Source of the DNA: a virus
Direction: 5' to 3' (one strand)
IMG/VR virus record: IMGVR_UViG_3300017986_000127
Location: 1 to 25,055 of that record
DNA: 25,055 nt
The position numbers and the translations under genes are program-made. Shown in pieces: positions 1-9,374 of the stretch (positions within the stretch are counted from its first letter, which is position 1; every line of letters starts with the position of its first letter). The notes beneath the pieces are model-generated. The model searched no databases and was not told the origin of the DNA. It saw only the letters and a list, made by a program, of their open reading frames with translations.

Positions 1-122
1 GGATGCCCGATAAAAAGTTTATCAGAGTTACTTGAATACGCGAGTTCGCCTGCCGCTAGACTAGTACTGGGAGCGGCGGTGGTTGTACTGCGCTTAATTT
101 GAATAGTTTGAGTAGTGGCCAT
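1..122 (-). CDS. Tail fibre protein, N-terminal fragment (cut by window edge)
   Basis: Reading the minus strand from the ATG at 122 gives 40 residues before the window ends. They begin MATTQTIQIKRSTTTAAP and continue into LAAGELAYSSNSDKLFIG. This 'xxIQIKRS...LAxGELAYSxxxDKLxIG' pattern is typical of the first module of phage tail fibre and receptor-binding proteins, including those with an Mtd-type N-terminal domain, where it attaches the fibre to the tail. The start is supported by a GGAGA Shine-Dalgarno sequence about 10 bases upstream, in the 20-base gap after the preceding gene. The codons look more G+C-rich than in the two genes before it. It would be the third gene of the unit driven by promoter P1. 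The receptor-binding part lies outside the window, so target and fold cannot be judged. Confidence 0.75.
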   Translation of the reverse strand, partial: MATTQTIQIKRSTTTAAPSTSLAAGELAYSSNSDKLFIGH

Positions 123-142
123 TTAAATGGTCTCCAGCAGCC

Positions 143-541
143 TTAAAAGGCCCCTCCGTCTAATCGACTATCTACTTGAGTTGCAAGCAGGGGGTACCAG
201 TCTGTGATACCATTGATTGTCCGGTAAACGTAAAAAATATCATTTAAAGTATCGTACCAAGTATCGCCCTCTTCTACATTTGTAGTGGGAGTCGAACTTC
301 CACGAAAACTTTGATCTGCAAGCTCTTTTAGAGCTGTATCTAAAAAACCTCCAGAAATTGTATTATAAGCACTTACAGTTACACTAGATGCATCAATAAC
401 TCCAGGTACCGCAGTAGGCACTGCTAAATTATATGCTTCTATAGTAGTTACATCATCGGTGAGATCAATTGAAATTTGATCTCCAGTGGCTGTAATTGTA
501 GTTATGTTTTCAGTAACTTCGATTGTTGTAGGTCCGGCCAT
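143..541 (-). CDS. Small tail fibre-associated structural protein (132 aa)
   Basis: The product is Thr/Ser/Asp-rich, has almost no basic residues in its first half, and lacks a signal peptide or membrane segment. The first 45 residues are a repetitive beta-rich stretch (ITTITATGDQ, ISIDLTDDVT). Residues around 85-118 contain EEGDTWYDTLNDIFYVYR followed by DWYPL. This 'G.xWYDtxxxxxyvy...W.pl' pattern recurs in phage fibre and baseplate proteins, often as a small beta-module that links fibre parts. Its ATG overlaps the previous gene's stop by one base (TAATG), indicating translational coupling. Its position between two fibre-like genes suggests a minor tail-tip or fibre-adaptor protein. Exact role unknown. 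Confidence 0.6.
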   Translation of the reverse strand: MAGPTTIEVTENITTITATGDQISIDLTDDVTTIEAYNLAVPTAVPGVIDASSVTVSAYNTISGGFLDTALKELADQSFRGSSTPTTNVEEGDTWYDTLNDIFYVYRTINGITDWYPLLATQVDSRLDGGAF

Positions 542-912
542 TATCTAGTCACTTCTGGATTAACTGTAGCAGTTCCTTGCATAATTCTTTTTACTACTGC
601 ATCTGCATTAGTGAAAATTTCTAAATCATAGACATACTGTCCGGCAGGAATATCTTTGCTCCCTTGCTGAGCAGTGCCTTCAGAGTCGGTCCAGTCTCCA
701 TTTGGAATTTCTACTTTTAAAGCCCCTCCGGTGGGATTTGTTTTTGTGACTTTAAAATACCCTGCTATCGTAGTAGACTCATGAGCTGAGCGCAGTTGCC
801 CACGACCGGAGTAATTGGTCAAATCCATGGTGGAACCATTTTCCTTAATTACTAAGTCAATAGCAAAGTCGGATCCTTGGTCAATGAATAAGTTGTAAGT
901 AGCTGCGCTCAT
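541..912 (-). CDS. Putative beta-sandwich tail/baseplate accessory protein (123 aa)
   Basis: This is the first gene after promoter P1. Its ATG at 912 is preceded by GGAGAG about 6 bases upstream, inside a leader of only about 14 bases. Visible elements are an N-terminal FIDQGSDFAIDLVIKENG strand pair, a central LTNYSGRGQLRSAHES segment, and AGQYVYDLEIF followed by a final strand ending TATVNPEVT. The pattern 'DxGxxfxixlxxkdxxGxxxDLTgyxxxxqlR...xGxYxYDlei...G...v.PevT' is common in small phage structural proteins near fibre genes. It resembles the Ig-like N-terminal domain of baseplate upper proteins. An accessory tail-tip or fibre-attachment role is inferred. Family assignment is from pattern only, so the function is tentative. 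Confidence 0.6.
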   Translation of the reverse strand: MSAATYNLFIDQGSDFAIDLVIKENGSTMDLTNYSGRGQLRSAHESTTIAGYFKVTKTNPTGGALKVEIPNGDWTDSEGTAQQGSKDIPAGQYVYDLEIFTNADAVVKRIMQGTATVNPEVTR

Positions 913-932
913 TTAAATCTCTCCATGATGAA

Positions 933-961
933 ATTATAACAAAGGGGACATTTTATGTCAA
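933..961 (-). promoter_or_regulatory. Promoter P1, perfect sigma-70 consensus, before fibre genes
   Basis: On the minus strand, TTGACA (961-956) is separated by a 17-base spacer (taaaatgtcccctttgt) from TATAAT (938-933). Both hexamers and the spacing equal the sigma-70 optimum. An A/T-rich tract lies upstream of the -35 box. It fills the only gap (913-981) between the gpJ-like gene and the fibre genes. Transcription would start near 926, leaving a very short leader before the ATG at 912. No hairpin terminator for the upstream gene is visible in the gap. The spacer shares its CCC core with the promoters at 16219-16247 and 24306-24334. Confidence 0.85.
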
Positions 962-981
962 GTTTTATTTTTTTGGTGGTA

Positions 982-3900
982 TTAAGATAGCTTTCCTAGG
1001 ATTACTCGTTCAACTGAGTTGCCATCAGTAATTACAATTCTTTGACCACTTCCTTCAATCTTTACACTCCCGGAGCCGCCTCCCACAATTATTTCTCCAT
1101 CTACGTTATTTGTACCAGCAGGACTTAGAGTTATGCCTGTATTCGTTCCTGAACCTACTTTTAAAGTGCCAGTAACTGTACTACTTCCTTGTACCTCTAG
1201 ATTTCCTTTAAAGCCTGCTAGCGGGGCGCCACCAGTAATAGATGGATTAACATAAAAGTTTGTACTTAAAATTCTAGAATTTATAAAATCTATTTCCATT
1301 CCACTACTTGTATAAGTAATCTGACCATTACTAGGAGCTAGACTAGCGGGGCCGGAGGTAGTGGTTACAACTCCATTCGCATCGGTACTAGTAGTTCCTG
1401 CATTATTATTTAAATATCCTAAGTTAGGCCCCGTAACCTTACCTGTAGTTATCCAAGCACCATCAATAGCTGTATAGTTAAATTCATAGTCAGCACTATC
1501 CCATTTAAGAGTCCTGCCAGAAAAAGTTACAAGACCTTCGAAAGCTATTGTTTGTCGTACATTAATAAAGCTAATAGAGCCACCGGTACCAGAAGTATCT
1601 CCAGTTCCTGTTTTTACTCCATTTGCATCAGTAGTATACCCCTCTTTGGCAACCATAGTAGCAGCGTAATATTTGTAAAAATCTCCATTACTATCTAAAG
1701 GCTCAAAGTTAGGTGCACTAAAGCTCCAATTAGGCGGGGCTCCCGCAGTGAACGAAAAACTATCAAAATCAAAAACTGTATCTACATTATTATTTGTAGT
1801 ACTTATTGAGGGCGGAGTATAGGTTCCATTTATAGAAGGAAGTACTCCGTTTTGATGATATATTAGTGTACTAACTTCTCGTAATCCAGCATCTCCATCA
1901 ACTCCATCAGGGCCTGGAGTAGTAGAAACAGCGCCAGTTTTAGACTTACTAAAAGTTTGAACTTTTGATATTCCTGCAACAATATCTCCTCTCTGAGTTT
2001 TTGCCGCGATTGTCCAGACAAGGGTTCCACTGTTTCCGGTTCCGCCAAAATTTCCACTGCCTGCCCCTGCATCTCCATAAACTAAAGTTGTATTATTTGA
2101 AACGGAAGGTGTTGCAGGGACAATTCCCGCACTACTTGAAGGACCTCCAGTGATTCTCCATTCCCCGTTTGACAGACCTTGATTAGTATTAGCCGTACTA
2201 TTGTATGTAAGATAAGTAGCACCTTCAAAAACAGATAAACTTGTGCCAGAGCCGTTCATAACAGGGTTACTACCATCATTGTCAGCAGAGGCTGTAAAAT
2301 TATCATTTGATAAAGAAACAGTAATTGCTTCTCCACCATCAATAAGTTTTTCAATAGTTTCACTATCTGAGTAAGTTGTTCCATCAAATGAAACACTTGC
2401 TGAAACACTTACAGAAGTTGTGGTTGGAGAAGATACGGAACTGCTTCTTAAATATACAGTATCTCCCGTAAAAGTTGATTGATTTATAGGATTGCCGCCC
2501 GTGGCTGCAGCATACAAATCTGCACTCGAACTCCAGCTTGCAGCGGTTGTTCCGATATTTTGTCTATTTGCAGTAATTGCAATGTAAGAAGGTTCAATAG
2601 TATTATTTTTTCGCAATACAAAGTTTTGTGCGCTCGTAGATAAAGATAGCTGTTTCGCAGTTGAAGGAAAAGCATTATCAATTATTGCAGTAGACCAGTC
2701 CCCTGTATTTATTGAATCAGTCTCTACATTCGAGATAGCGGCTGCGCTAATTCTCCATAAATATTTCTGACTAAGAGTCGGAGCCGCCCTAGATTCGCCC
2801 CACCCATTTAAAACAGTCGCTGTGGGGGTTGATGATTCAGTACTCAAACTACCATTTGCAAAATTATACGAAAGGGACTCGGTTGGATCATTGGGAGCAT
2901 TTGCATCATCATTGCTTAGTTGGTAAAGAACAATAGTTGCTTGATTATATCCATCAATTCCCGTAAATTGAGTTGGAGGATCTGACCACTCATTATATTC
3001 GATAAGGTCATACGCACCACTTCCATTTGCTGTTGCAGCAATAGCCCAAACTTTTTCAGTTGAAGTAGGACTAGTTCCTGCTGCCGTAGTATACCAATCT
3101 GCTGCAGGATCAGTATTATTTGTTCCACCCGAGGTACCTTCCGTATAATATCCAGTTATATTTGAGTCTGTTACAATTGTACCCGTAGCCAGATCAACTT
3201 TTATATCTGGAAAGCTTGATTGAGGCTCACTCGGTCGATTTTCTGCTGCCGCATATAAAAATACAATACTTGCGGAAGAGCCTGGATTACCATTTACTCC
3301 TGCTTTTGCAAGACTGAAGGTTTGTACTGCTGTTGCTGTTAAATCAGATTTACCTGCCCCTTGGGGAACCTCAATAGCGTAAGTAATTGATTCTTGGTCG
3401 TCAAGTGCGTTTACTGAACTAAAGGTATGGTCGGGCACATTCGCCACTACTGGTCCTGATCCTGACGTAGTAGGAGTACCAGGAGTAATGTCAGCGCCGC
3501 CAGTATCACTTATACTTGAAATTGTCCATTGACCCAAAGTCGGGCTTGATGTAACATAATCTAATCCTACACCTCCTGAAAATACTTCAATAGTAGTGCC
3601 AGAACCAGTGTTACTAGAAACAACTCCAGTATCATCAGCAGTAAGAGAGTGAGTGGGGTTTGATAGCACTATTGCTAGACCACCTTGACCTATCTGAACA
3701 GCAAGTAGGCTGGCACTATCGCTTGCCTCTATTTCAGTAGGATCATTTACTCCTTGGGTCCAAGAAGTAGGTTCTTCTGCAACTTCTACACTAAATACAC
3801 GGGTACCTCCTGTGCCTGAACCCCATGTAGAAATATTAGTAGGAACAGTATACGTTTCGGTAGAAATATTACTTGCGGAAGAAACCCAATTGCCTTGAGT

Positions 3901-6900
3901 ACCATCTATTGTAAATCTAAATAAAGGATTCGCAAATCCTGTAGAAGCTGTGGCCGTAATTGTAATATCGCCTGCGTTTCCACTTGAATTATTAAACTGA
4001 GGATTTTCTCCATCAGCATCATATACAATACTATAATCTTCCAGCTCCAGATTGACTATTTTTGCACCTGAACCTGCTGCTACATCTTCTACTTTTGGAA
4101 TTTCTAAAGTATCCGTAGAGTATTTATCAGAATTTCCGGGGTCTTTTCCTTCTATTACATCTACTTGAATTCCATAAGCACTTCCACTTCCATAAGAAAG
4201 CAGATCATCTTCATCGTAGATATAAATTGTTTTTTCATATTTAAAAGGATTACTTCCACTGGGAGCACTATATCCAGTATCTTCAGCTTCAAAAGCAGAG
4301 TCTGCAGTATTATAAGTTATTTTAAATAGAGGCTGCTCGTATCCTGTTGCGGTTGCATCTACAATTAACTCATCTGGCAACAATACTGGTTCTGGAGTTG
4401 CTTTTAAATCAAACTGAACGTATGCAGTATTTGTATCAAGAAATACTGAGCGGCCTGCTGCGAGAGAAGGGTCAAGAGTTAGAAAGTTAACAAATTTATA
4501 GGCTTCAGTGGTTGTATTATAAAATACTTGACCAAGGATAACATCTTTACGAAAATCTGGAGCATATTGTTGAACTCGTACAGTGCCACTAAAACCATTG
4601 TCACTATCAAGAGGTCTATTTAAGTAAAGAACTGTGTCGCTTTCTATATAAGCTACCCTTGCCCCCTCTACTACTGTTCCATCATCAAACTTTAACTTAT
4701 TTAAGTTATTTAGTGAAGTAAAAGTAGTATTAGTTCCTACTACTTTATTCGACCCTGCTGCTACAGTGGCACTGCCAGCTAGAGAAGTCCAAACAGCATT
4801 TGCATCTGTAGGACTATATTGATTTAAATCTTGCCAATAGAAAAGATTTAGGCTATCATCAAAGGTTGCTTTTATTAATTTTAACGCTTGAGTGCTATGG
4901 TCTAAAACAACATATGCAGCTTTTGGATTTGCGGTAGGAACTCCTGGAAAGTCGCTGCCCAAAGTAGCCATTACGCTACAGTTTAAAGAATATCCGGCTG
5001 TTAAAGAAACGGTGTCGTTACTCCTAAATCTGCTTGGAGCTAAAACGGCATTACTACTTTCATCTGTAAACTTAAGCACACCGTGTTCGTAAGCTCTCCA
5101 AGTACCTGGAGAATTACTGTTATCATTCGATACAGAAACATGGCCTACATTAGAGTCAGAACCCGCTAAAAAGTAAAAAGAACCATTAGTGCCGTCTCTT
5201 ACAATGTCATTTGCATTATATGTAACAGAACCTGAAGTGTCGTAAACACCTCTATTTGTTCCTATGTGATTTGTAATATAAGGAAAGTTTGTAGTTAAAC
5301 CCTCTGTTTGAATTCCTTTAACTCTGTTTACATTATCTGTAAACGGATCATCTACCACATAACGAGCTGTTACCCAGTTGGATAGTTTACCAGAGACACT
5401 TATAGATCTAACTCTAAAAGTGTAAGTGCCATTAGGAACATTTGTAAAAGTATAGGCTCTTGCCCTTTTTCCTGTTATTATTCTATCTTCTTGCCCAGGT
5501 ATATTGTTATAAATTTCGAAAGAATCTAAAAATCTTCCTGTTTCTAAACCGTTGCTATCTACAGCAGGGTACTCCCACTGCAATCGTAATTCTTCATCGG
5601 GCCGAGTAGCATCAGAGTTTTGAAGAACAAACAAAGAAGTAGGGTCCGTTATATTTTCACCTTCTGGAGGAAATACCGTTTCGGGAATATCAAAAGTAGA
5701 ATCCGGATCGTCTACTATATCATACTTTTCGGAGTAATATTCAACTGCACTAATAGTATAAATATTTTTGCTATCTTGAGCGACTCCCAAAACTTTATAT
5801 GGCTTAGCAGAGCCTACACTGGGGCTATTTCCCACGGTCTCTTGGATTACATAAACCGTATTTTTCTTTGGCAAAGTATCAAAAGTACTAGTGGTAACTT
5901 CGCCGGGGTCTGTTATAGTAAAAGACTTAGTTTCTACATAAGACTCCTCCTTGAAGGTAAGAGCAATTAATTCACCCCCAGTAGCAGAAGTCCAAGCATT
6001 GGAAGCGCGTATTTCTGAATCAATAGTTCGAAGAGTTCTCGTACCTCCATTTGCTGTTTCATCTGTATCTACATATGCTTGAAGTACTTTATCCCCCCTA
6101 CTATATGTCGTGCTTCCTATAGTAATATCTTCTTTTCCTATATAGAAAGCCGCGGGCTCTGTTATAAGAACAGAAATCTCATAAGTACCATTTTCTAAAT
6201 TTAAATTCCTGTCTAAAGTTAGTACACAATTATTAATATCTTGGGCAACCGTTGCAATTCGACCACTATACTTAGCCCCATATCTTGCAGCATCTTGAAT
6301 ATTTATTACATCTCCGGGACGTATAAATGCTCCATCTAAGGCTGCTTGAAAAGAGACTACCTCTGTCTGATTTTTTGCAGTAAAAAGTTTCCATTTAGCA
6401 TATCTTTTTGCTTGGCCTTCAGAAGTACAGCCAAAAGCTACAGCCTCTTCTTTAACAATTCTTCCAAGCTGAATTATAGATTCTTTATCTTCCACTACTA
6501 AGGTGGTTAACTCATAGCCTATTTCAGGATTATTCCAGCTTACGACTACTTGATTCGCACGAGTTTTATTGCCTGTAGTTTCATATGTAAAGTTTCCATC
6601 AATAACATTTGCACGAGAAAAGTTGTATACAGGATCGGAAGGAGAATCCAAGACAGTGGTCATTTTACCGTCCATCCAGTATACCATGGACGTAAAGATA
6701 GTTGCCATGTCTTTTAGAACTTTGTACGCATCAGTAGCTTTAGCTAAGAATATATTTGCTCTAAATCGTGGTTCGTAGCCCCCTTTGCCATCTTCTACTA
6801 ATTCATCGCAGTATTTTGAGATTCTATAGAGAGAATATACGTCAATATCAGAAGTCTCAACCCATTCCCCCGCCCCAAATCGATCGTTTGTAACAATATC

Positions 6901-8637
6901 GTAAAAAATCCAAGCAGGATTATCAGTATAAAACTCGTCATCTGTCATGCTCCCATCCCAGAATTGAGCATATACAGAAGTTGAATAATCTACGCCTCCT
7001 TTTGTTTCAGTAGCACTTGAGTACTCTCTAGGAGTATAGGCAGTGGGTATTTTTACTTTTAAACCCCTAACTTCATAGCTTCTTTTTGGAACACTATTAA
7101 ATTCTCTAGAGTCTAAGAATACTCCTGCATGAGCAGTATATGGGTAATAAAATCTATCTTTATTTATTCCAGTAATATTACTAATTGTACTAGTTGCATC
7201 TCCTTGGGTAAAAGTAGGGTCTCCATCATTTTCGGTGCCTCCCATATTTGCACCGCCCACAGCATACGAAGAGCTTCCTGGCTTAATTGCTCCTCCCTTG
7301 TGACGAGTCAGTCGAGTTATTCTAACTTGAAAATCTACAAAAGGTTTGATAAAGTCTAAATCAATAAAATGTTCGAAAGAAACTGCGCTCTTGTTTCTTC
7401 CTCGATGGGGGACTTGACCTACGGGAATATTATTTCCATTTGCATCAATATCTTCCGAACGGAATGCGTGTCTCCAAGGGCCAAAGCTGTCCCCAACTTT
7501 TGTTTTCTTTCTTATTTGAAAAAGATATACAGCACCATTCTCCCTTTCATCTCCATTTGTAGTATCAACAGCAATAAAGCTATTATAAGATATAGATACT
7601 CTTATCTCGTCAAGAAGGGGAATATTTGAAGCTGTTCCTCCGCAAAAAGCCTGTGCATTAATTATTGAAGGTAGAGAGTTAGAAGCTTGTGCATAGCTTT
7701 CCCCACTAGGATACTGGTCAGTTTTATAGCCTTGACCCGTACCAGAATTATAAACTAAAGAAAGTATCGAGTTATCTAAGTTTGCAGTATTATTATAATC
7801 TATTTGCCTTAATGTAGGTCCCCCACCTCCCACATCTGTAGCAGGATTTCCTGTCCAAGAAACTCCCCCACCCACACCATTTAATTCATTAATAGGTGAT
7901 TGAATTCCATGACCATTTCTAAACTGAACTTTAAAATCCGGGGTAGGATTTTCTGCTTCTTCATCCTCAACGTTAGGAGAAGTTTCAGATCCTGTTAATC
8001 TAATAGTATAAGTGCCATTTCCTAAAGAGGGAGCACTTTCTAATGTAATTTCCGTGGCAGAATCAATTGAAGCTATTGGAACCAATTCTATGAGAGCTAC
8101 TTCGAAGGATCTTCCTCTCAGAATCTCAATATTTTTTGCTGATGAAGTGTCTAAAAGAGTAAAAGTAATTTGATCATTATTAGAATTACGGTCTGACCCC
8201 TCTCCTAAAGCAATTATCGATTTTGTTAGGGGATTATATAGAGCTAATACTTTTAAAGGAGCATCGGAGGTATCCCAAGAAGAGTCAAAGGAGTTAGCAG
8301 TATCAACAGTAATAGTAAAAGAATTATCGTCATTTAGTATCACACCTGTACTAGTTTTTGTAATACCAGCACTTCTAAGAGATACATAGTTGGTATTTTT
8401 TGGAGTACCAATCATGCCTGAAGGTATAAGCTCAGAACTAGTAATTTCTAAGTCTGTTCCTGTGACGGTTGCAGTAGCATTTACGGGGTCAAAAGCGGAG
8501 TCTGATGACAAAGGAGCAAGTCTATTTCCATTTAAAAATACAGAACTAGAGCCGTATAGGAGTCCTTGAATGGGCCCTTCAGACAAAGAGTCATGAATAA
8601 AAATGTGCTGTTGATTACTTTTTACTGGAGTTGTCAT
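982..8637 (-). CDS. gpJ-like host-specificity / central tail-tip protein (2551 aa)
   Basis: This is the lambda gpJ equivalent: the central spike under the tail tube that contacts the host receptor. At 2551 residues it is more than twice the length of lambda J (about 1130). The N-terminus has the gpJ pattern 'xxDSLSEGPIQGLLYGxxxVFLNG' (residues 15-40). The conserved core spans roughly 515-860, including RGLKVKIPTAYTPREY, NPAWIFYDIVTNDRFGAG and DGAFIRPGDVINIQD. A fibronectin-III-like domain (about 1000-1092) contains FLDSFEIYNN and GTYTFRVRSIS. The remainder is long, Ser/Thr/Gly-rich and repetitive: two copies of an LSN...QTFS.xK domain (about 1655-1783 and 2104-2250), each followed by a short collagen-like Gly-Pro run, and small GW/LW-containing modules. 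The C-terminus is a Gly-rich beta segment (GNLEVQG, KVEGSGQ-like). A GAGAA sequence precedes the ATG, 11 bases after gpI. Identity of the first 1000 residues is secure. The C-terminal receptor specificity is unknown. Confidence 0.93.
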   Translation of the reverse strand: MTTPVKSNQQHIFIHDSLSEGPIQGLLYGSSSVFLNGNRLAPLSSDSAFDPVNATATVTGTDLEITSSELIPSGMIGTPKNTNYVSLRSAGITKTSTGVILNDDNSFTITVDTANSFDSSWDTSDAPLKVLALYNPLTKSIIALGEGSDRNSNNDQITFTLLDTSSAKNIEILRGRSFEVALIELVPIASIDSATEITLESAPSLGNGTYTIRLTGSETSPNVEDEEAENPTPDFKVQFRNGHGIQSPINELNGVGGGVSWTGNPATDVGGGGPTLRQIDYNNTANLDNSILSLVYNSGTGQGYKTDQYPSGESYAQASNSLPSIINAQAFCGGTASNIPLLDEIRVSISYNSFIAVDTTNGDERENGAVYLFQIRKKTKVGDSFGPWRHAFRSEDIDANGNNIPVGQVPHRGRNKSAVSFEHFIDLDFIKPFVDFQVRITRLTRHKGGAIKPGSSSYAVGGANMGGTENDGDPTFTQGDATSTISNITGINKDRFYYPYTAHAGVFLDSREFNSVPKRSYEVRGLKVKIPTAYTPREYSSATETKGGVDYSTSVYAQFWDGSMTDDEFYTDNPAWIFYDIVTNDRFGAGEWVETSDIDVYSLYRISKYCDELVEDGKGGYEPRFRANIFLAKATDAYKVLKDMATIFTSMVYWMDGKMTTVLDSPSDPVYNFSRANVIDGNFTYETTGNKTRANQVVVSWNNPEIGYELTTLVVEDKESIIQLGRIVKEEAVAFGCTSEGQAKRYAKWKLFTAKNQTEVVSFQAALDGAFIRPGDVINIQDAARYGAKYSGRIATVAQDINNCVLTLDRNLNLENGTYEISVLITEPAAFYIGKEDITIGSTTYSRGDKVLQAYVDTDETANGGTRTLRTIDSEIRASNAWTSATGGELIALTFKEESYVETKSFTITDPGEVTTSTFDTLPKKNTVYVIQETVGNSPSVGSAKPYKVLGVAQDSKNIYTISAVEYYSEKYDIVDDPDSTFDIPETVFPPEGENITDPTSLFVLQNSDATRPDEELRLQWEYPAVDSNGLETGRFLDSFEIYNNIPGQEDRIITGKRARAYTFTNVPNGTYTFRVRSISVSGKLSNWVTARYVVDDPFTDNVNRVKGIQTEGLTTNFPYITNHIGTNRGVYDTSGSVTYNANDIVRDGTNGSFYFLAGSDSNVGHVSVSNDNSNSPGTWRAYEHGVLKFTDESSNAVLAPSRFRSNDTVSLTAGYSLNCSVMATLGSDFPGVPTANPKAAYVVLDHSTQALKLIKATFDDSLNLFYWQDLNQYSPTDANAVWTSLAGSATVAAGSNKVVGTNTTFTSLNNLNKLKFDDGTVVEGARVAYIESDTVLYLNRPLDSDNGFSGTVRVQQYAPDFRKDVILGQVFYNTTTEAYKFVNFLTLDPSLAAGRSVFLDTNTAYVQFDLKATPEPVLLPDELIVDATATGYEQPLFKITYNTADSAFEAEDTGYSAPSGSNPFKYEKTIYIYDEDDLLSYGSGSAYGIQVDVIEGKDPGNSDKYSTDTLEIPKVEDVAAGSGAKIVNLELEDYSIVYDADGENPQFNNSSGNAGDITITATASTGFANPLFRFTIDGTQGNWVSSASNISTETYTVPTNISTWGSGTGGTRVFSVEVAEEPTSWTQGVNDPTEIEASDSASLLAVQIGQGGLAIVLSNPTHSLTADDTGVVSSNTGSGTTIEVFSGGVGLDYVTSSPTLGQWTISSISDTGGADITPGTPTTSGSGPVVANVPDHTFSSVNALDDQESITYAIEVPQGAGKSDLTATAVQTFSLAKAGVNGNPGSSASIVFLYAAAENRPSEPQSSFPDIKVDLATGTIVTDSNITGYYTEGTSGGTNNTDPAADWYTTAAGTSPTSTEKVWAIAATANGSGAYDLIEYNEWSDPPTQFTGIDGYNQATIVLYQLSNDDANAPNDPTESLSYNFANGSLSTESSTPTATVLNGWGESRAAPTLSQKYLWRISAAAISNVETDSINTGDWSTAIIDNAFPSTAKQLSLSTSAQNFVLRKNNTIEPSYIAITANRQNIGTTAASWSSSADLYAAATGGNPINQSTFTGDTVYLRSSSVSSPTTTSVSVSASVSFDGTTYSDSETIEKLIDGGEAITVSLSNDNFTASADNDGSNPVMNGSGTSLSVFEGATYLTYNSTANTNQGLSNGEWRITGGPSSSAGIVPATPSVSNNTTLVYGDAGAGSGNFGGTGNSGTLVWTIAAKTQRGDIVAGISKVQTFSKSKTGAVSTTPGPDGVDGDAGLREVSTLIYHQNGVLPSINGTYTPPSISTTNNNVDTVFDFDSFSFTAGAPPNWSFSAPNFEPLDSNGDFYKYYAATMVAKEGYTTDANGVKTGTGDTSGTGGSISFINVRQTIAFEGLVTFSGRTLKWDSADYEFNYTAIDGAWITTGKVTGPNLGYLNNNAGTTSTDANGVVTTTSGPASLAPSNGQITYTSSGMEIDFINSRILSTNFYVNPSITGGAPLAGFKGNLEVQGSSTVTGTLKVGSGTNTGITLSPAGTNNVDGEIIVGGGSGSVKIEGSGQRIVITDGNSVERVILGKLS
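1885..3675 (-). repeat. Duplicated domain within the gpJ-like protein
   Basis: Two stretches of the encoded protein, residues about 1655-1783 (bases 3675-3285) and 2104-2250 (bases 2328-1885), follow the same plan. Each has a start of the form VLSNxxxxxTADD/ADND-G, then SGTxxxVFxGxxxLxY, then GxWxIxx, then IxPxTPxxS, then a strand rich in I/A, then QTFSxxKxG and a Gly/Pro-rich collagen-like run (GVNGNPG; PGPDGVDGDAG). They have diverged considerably at sequence level. Small GW/LW modules lie between them. This fits modular growth of the distal spike by domain duplication. Confidence 0.6.
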
Positions 8638-8648
8638 ATTTTTCTCTA

Positions 8649-9374
8649 CTACTTAATCTTTGTTTGGATTGACCCCGGCCCACCACCACCAAACTGTCCT
8701 CCTCCCTGTGCTCCTCCCCCGAAAGAGTAATTGGCAAATACATTTTCTTTATTACGAATCTCAAATCCTATAGGTCTGCCCGGAATTCTGAGTTGCCCGT
8801 ATACTATAGGAACTGGGTCTCCTTCAAGAATGTTTTGTTCTGCACCACTAAATAAATAAGTATTCTCTGCAATTGGAGTATCTGGAGTATCTACAGAAGG
8901 GTCGGGGGCCATCATCTGCTGTATTCCTGTAAGTGCTAAGTTTACTGCAACCCCTATTAAAACCGGAGTGGCTGCCATCGTAAAACCAGCTATAGACATT
9001 CCAATAGACCCTGCGGCCCCTCCAAGGTTAGCCGAAGCAAGCATTAATTGAGGGGCAAAATATACCAATGCTATAATAGCTACTGCGGCAAGTATTTTTC
9101 CCAAAGCACTTTTAGAGCCTGCGGGCTGAGGAGATATATAAACATCTCCCTCTTGCAAAGATAGTAAAAGTTCTTCTTCGTCATCTAGTCCTTTATGCCC
9201 TATTTGACATAGAAATCCAATATCTTTTTCATGGCAATCGATAAGATACTGTCGAAGCTCGGGAAAGTTACATTCAAGACAACGAAAAACATCAGACATT
9301 CTCTCAGCATAAATAGTAAACTCAGAGCCAAACCTCTCTGCCATTTCGCCCTCAAGATAAACTTTACGCATCAT
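8649..9374 (-). CDS. gpI-like tail assembly protein (241 aa)
   Basis: This is the lambda gpI equivalent, required with gpK, gpL and gpJ for building the tail tip. Residues 1-82 look like the ubiquitin-like (beta-grasp) fold of the family, ending LQEGDVYISP. Two hydrophobic Gly/Ala-rich segments follow (about 90-117 and 122-150), predicted to insert in or pass through a membrane. Next comes the conserved LFSGAEQNILEGDPVPIVYG segment (about 174-193) and RIPGRPIG. The last 25 residues are Gly-rich (GGGAQGGGQFGGGGPG). The start overlaps the end of the gpK-like gene by 11 bases, as in other lambdoid tails. It lies 11 bases before the gpJ-like gene. Family membership is clear from architecture and position. 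Confidence 0.9.
   Translation of the reverse strand: MMRKVYLEGEMAERFGSEFTIYAERMSDVFRCLECNFPELRQYLIDCHEKDIGFLCQIGHKGLDDEEELLLSLQEGDVYISPQPAGSKSALGKILAAVAIIALVYFAPQLMLASANLGGAAGSIGMSIAGFTMAATPVLIGVAVNLALTGIQQMMAPDPSVDTPDTPIAENTYLFSGAEQNILEGDPVPIVYGQLRIPGRPIGFEIRNKENVFANYSFGGGAQGGGQFGGGGPGSIQTKIK

Noticed and set aside
1-122. Diversity-generating retroelement linked to the Mtd-like fibre start
   Set aside because: No reverse transcriptase, template repeat or variable repeat is visible in the window; only the fibre N-terminus is present.
1885-3285. CRISPR-like or short tandem DNA repeats in the fibre-rich region
   Set aside because: The repetition is at protein-domain level and diverged; there are no regularly spaced identical DNA repeats.
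5620-5970. Plus-strand open frame of 116 codons opposite the gpJ-like gene
   Set aside because: It lies entirely opposite a secure gene, has no ribosome-binding site, and its composition is that of a complement shadow. Other plus-strand frames (for example 9231-9557 and 13067-13435) were rejected for the same reason.
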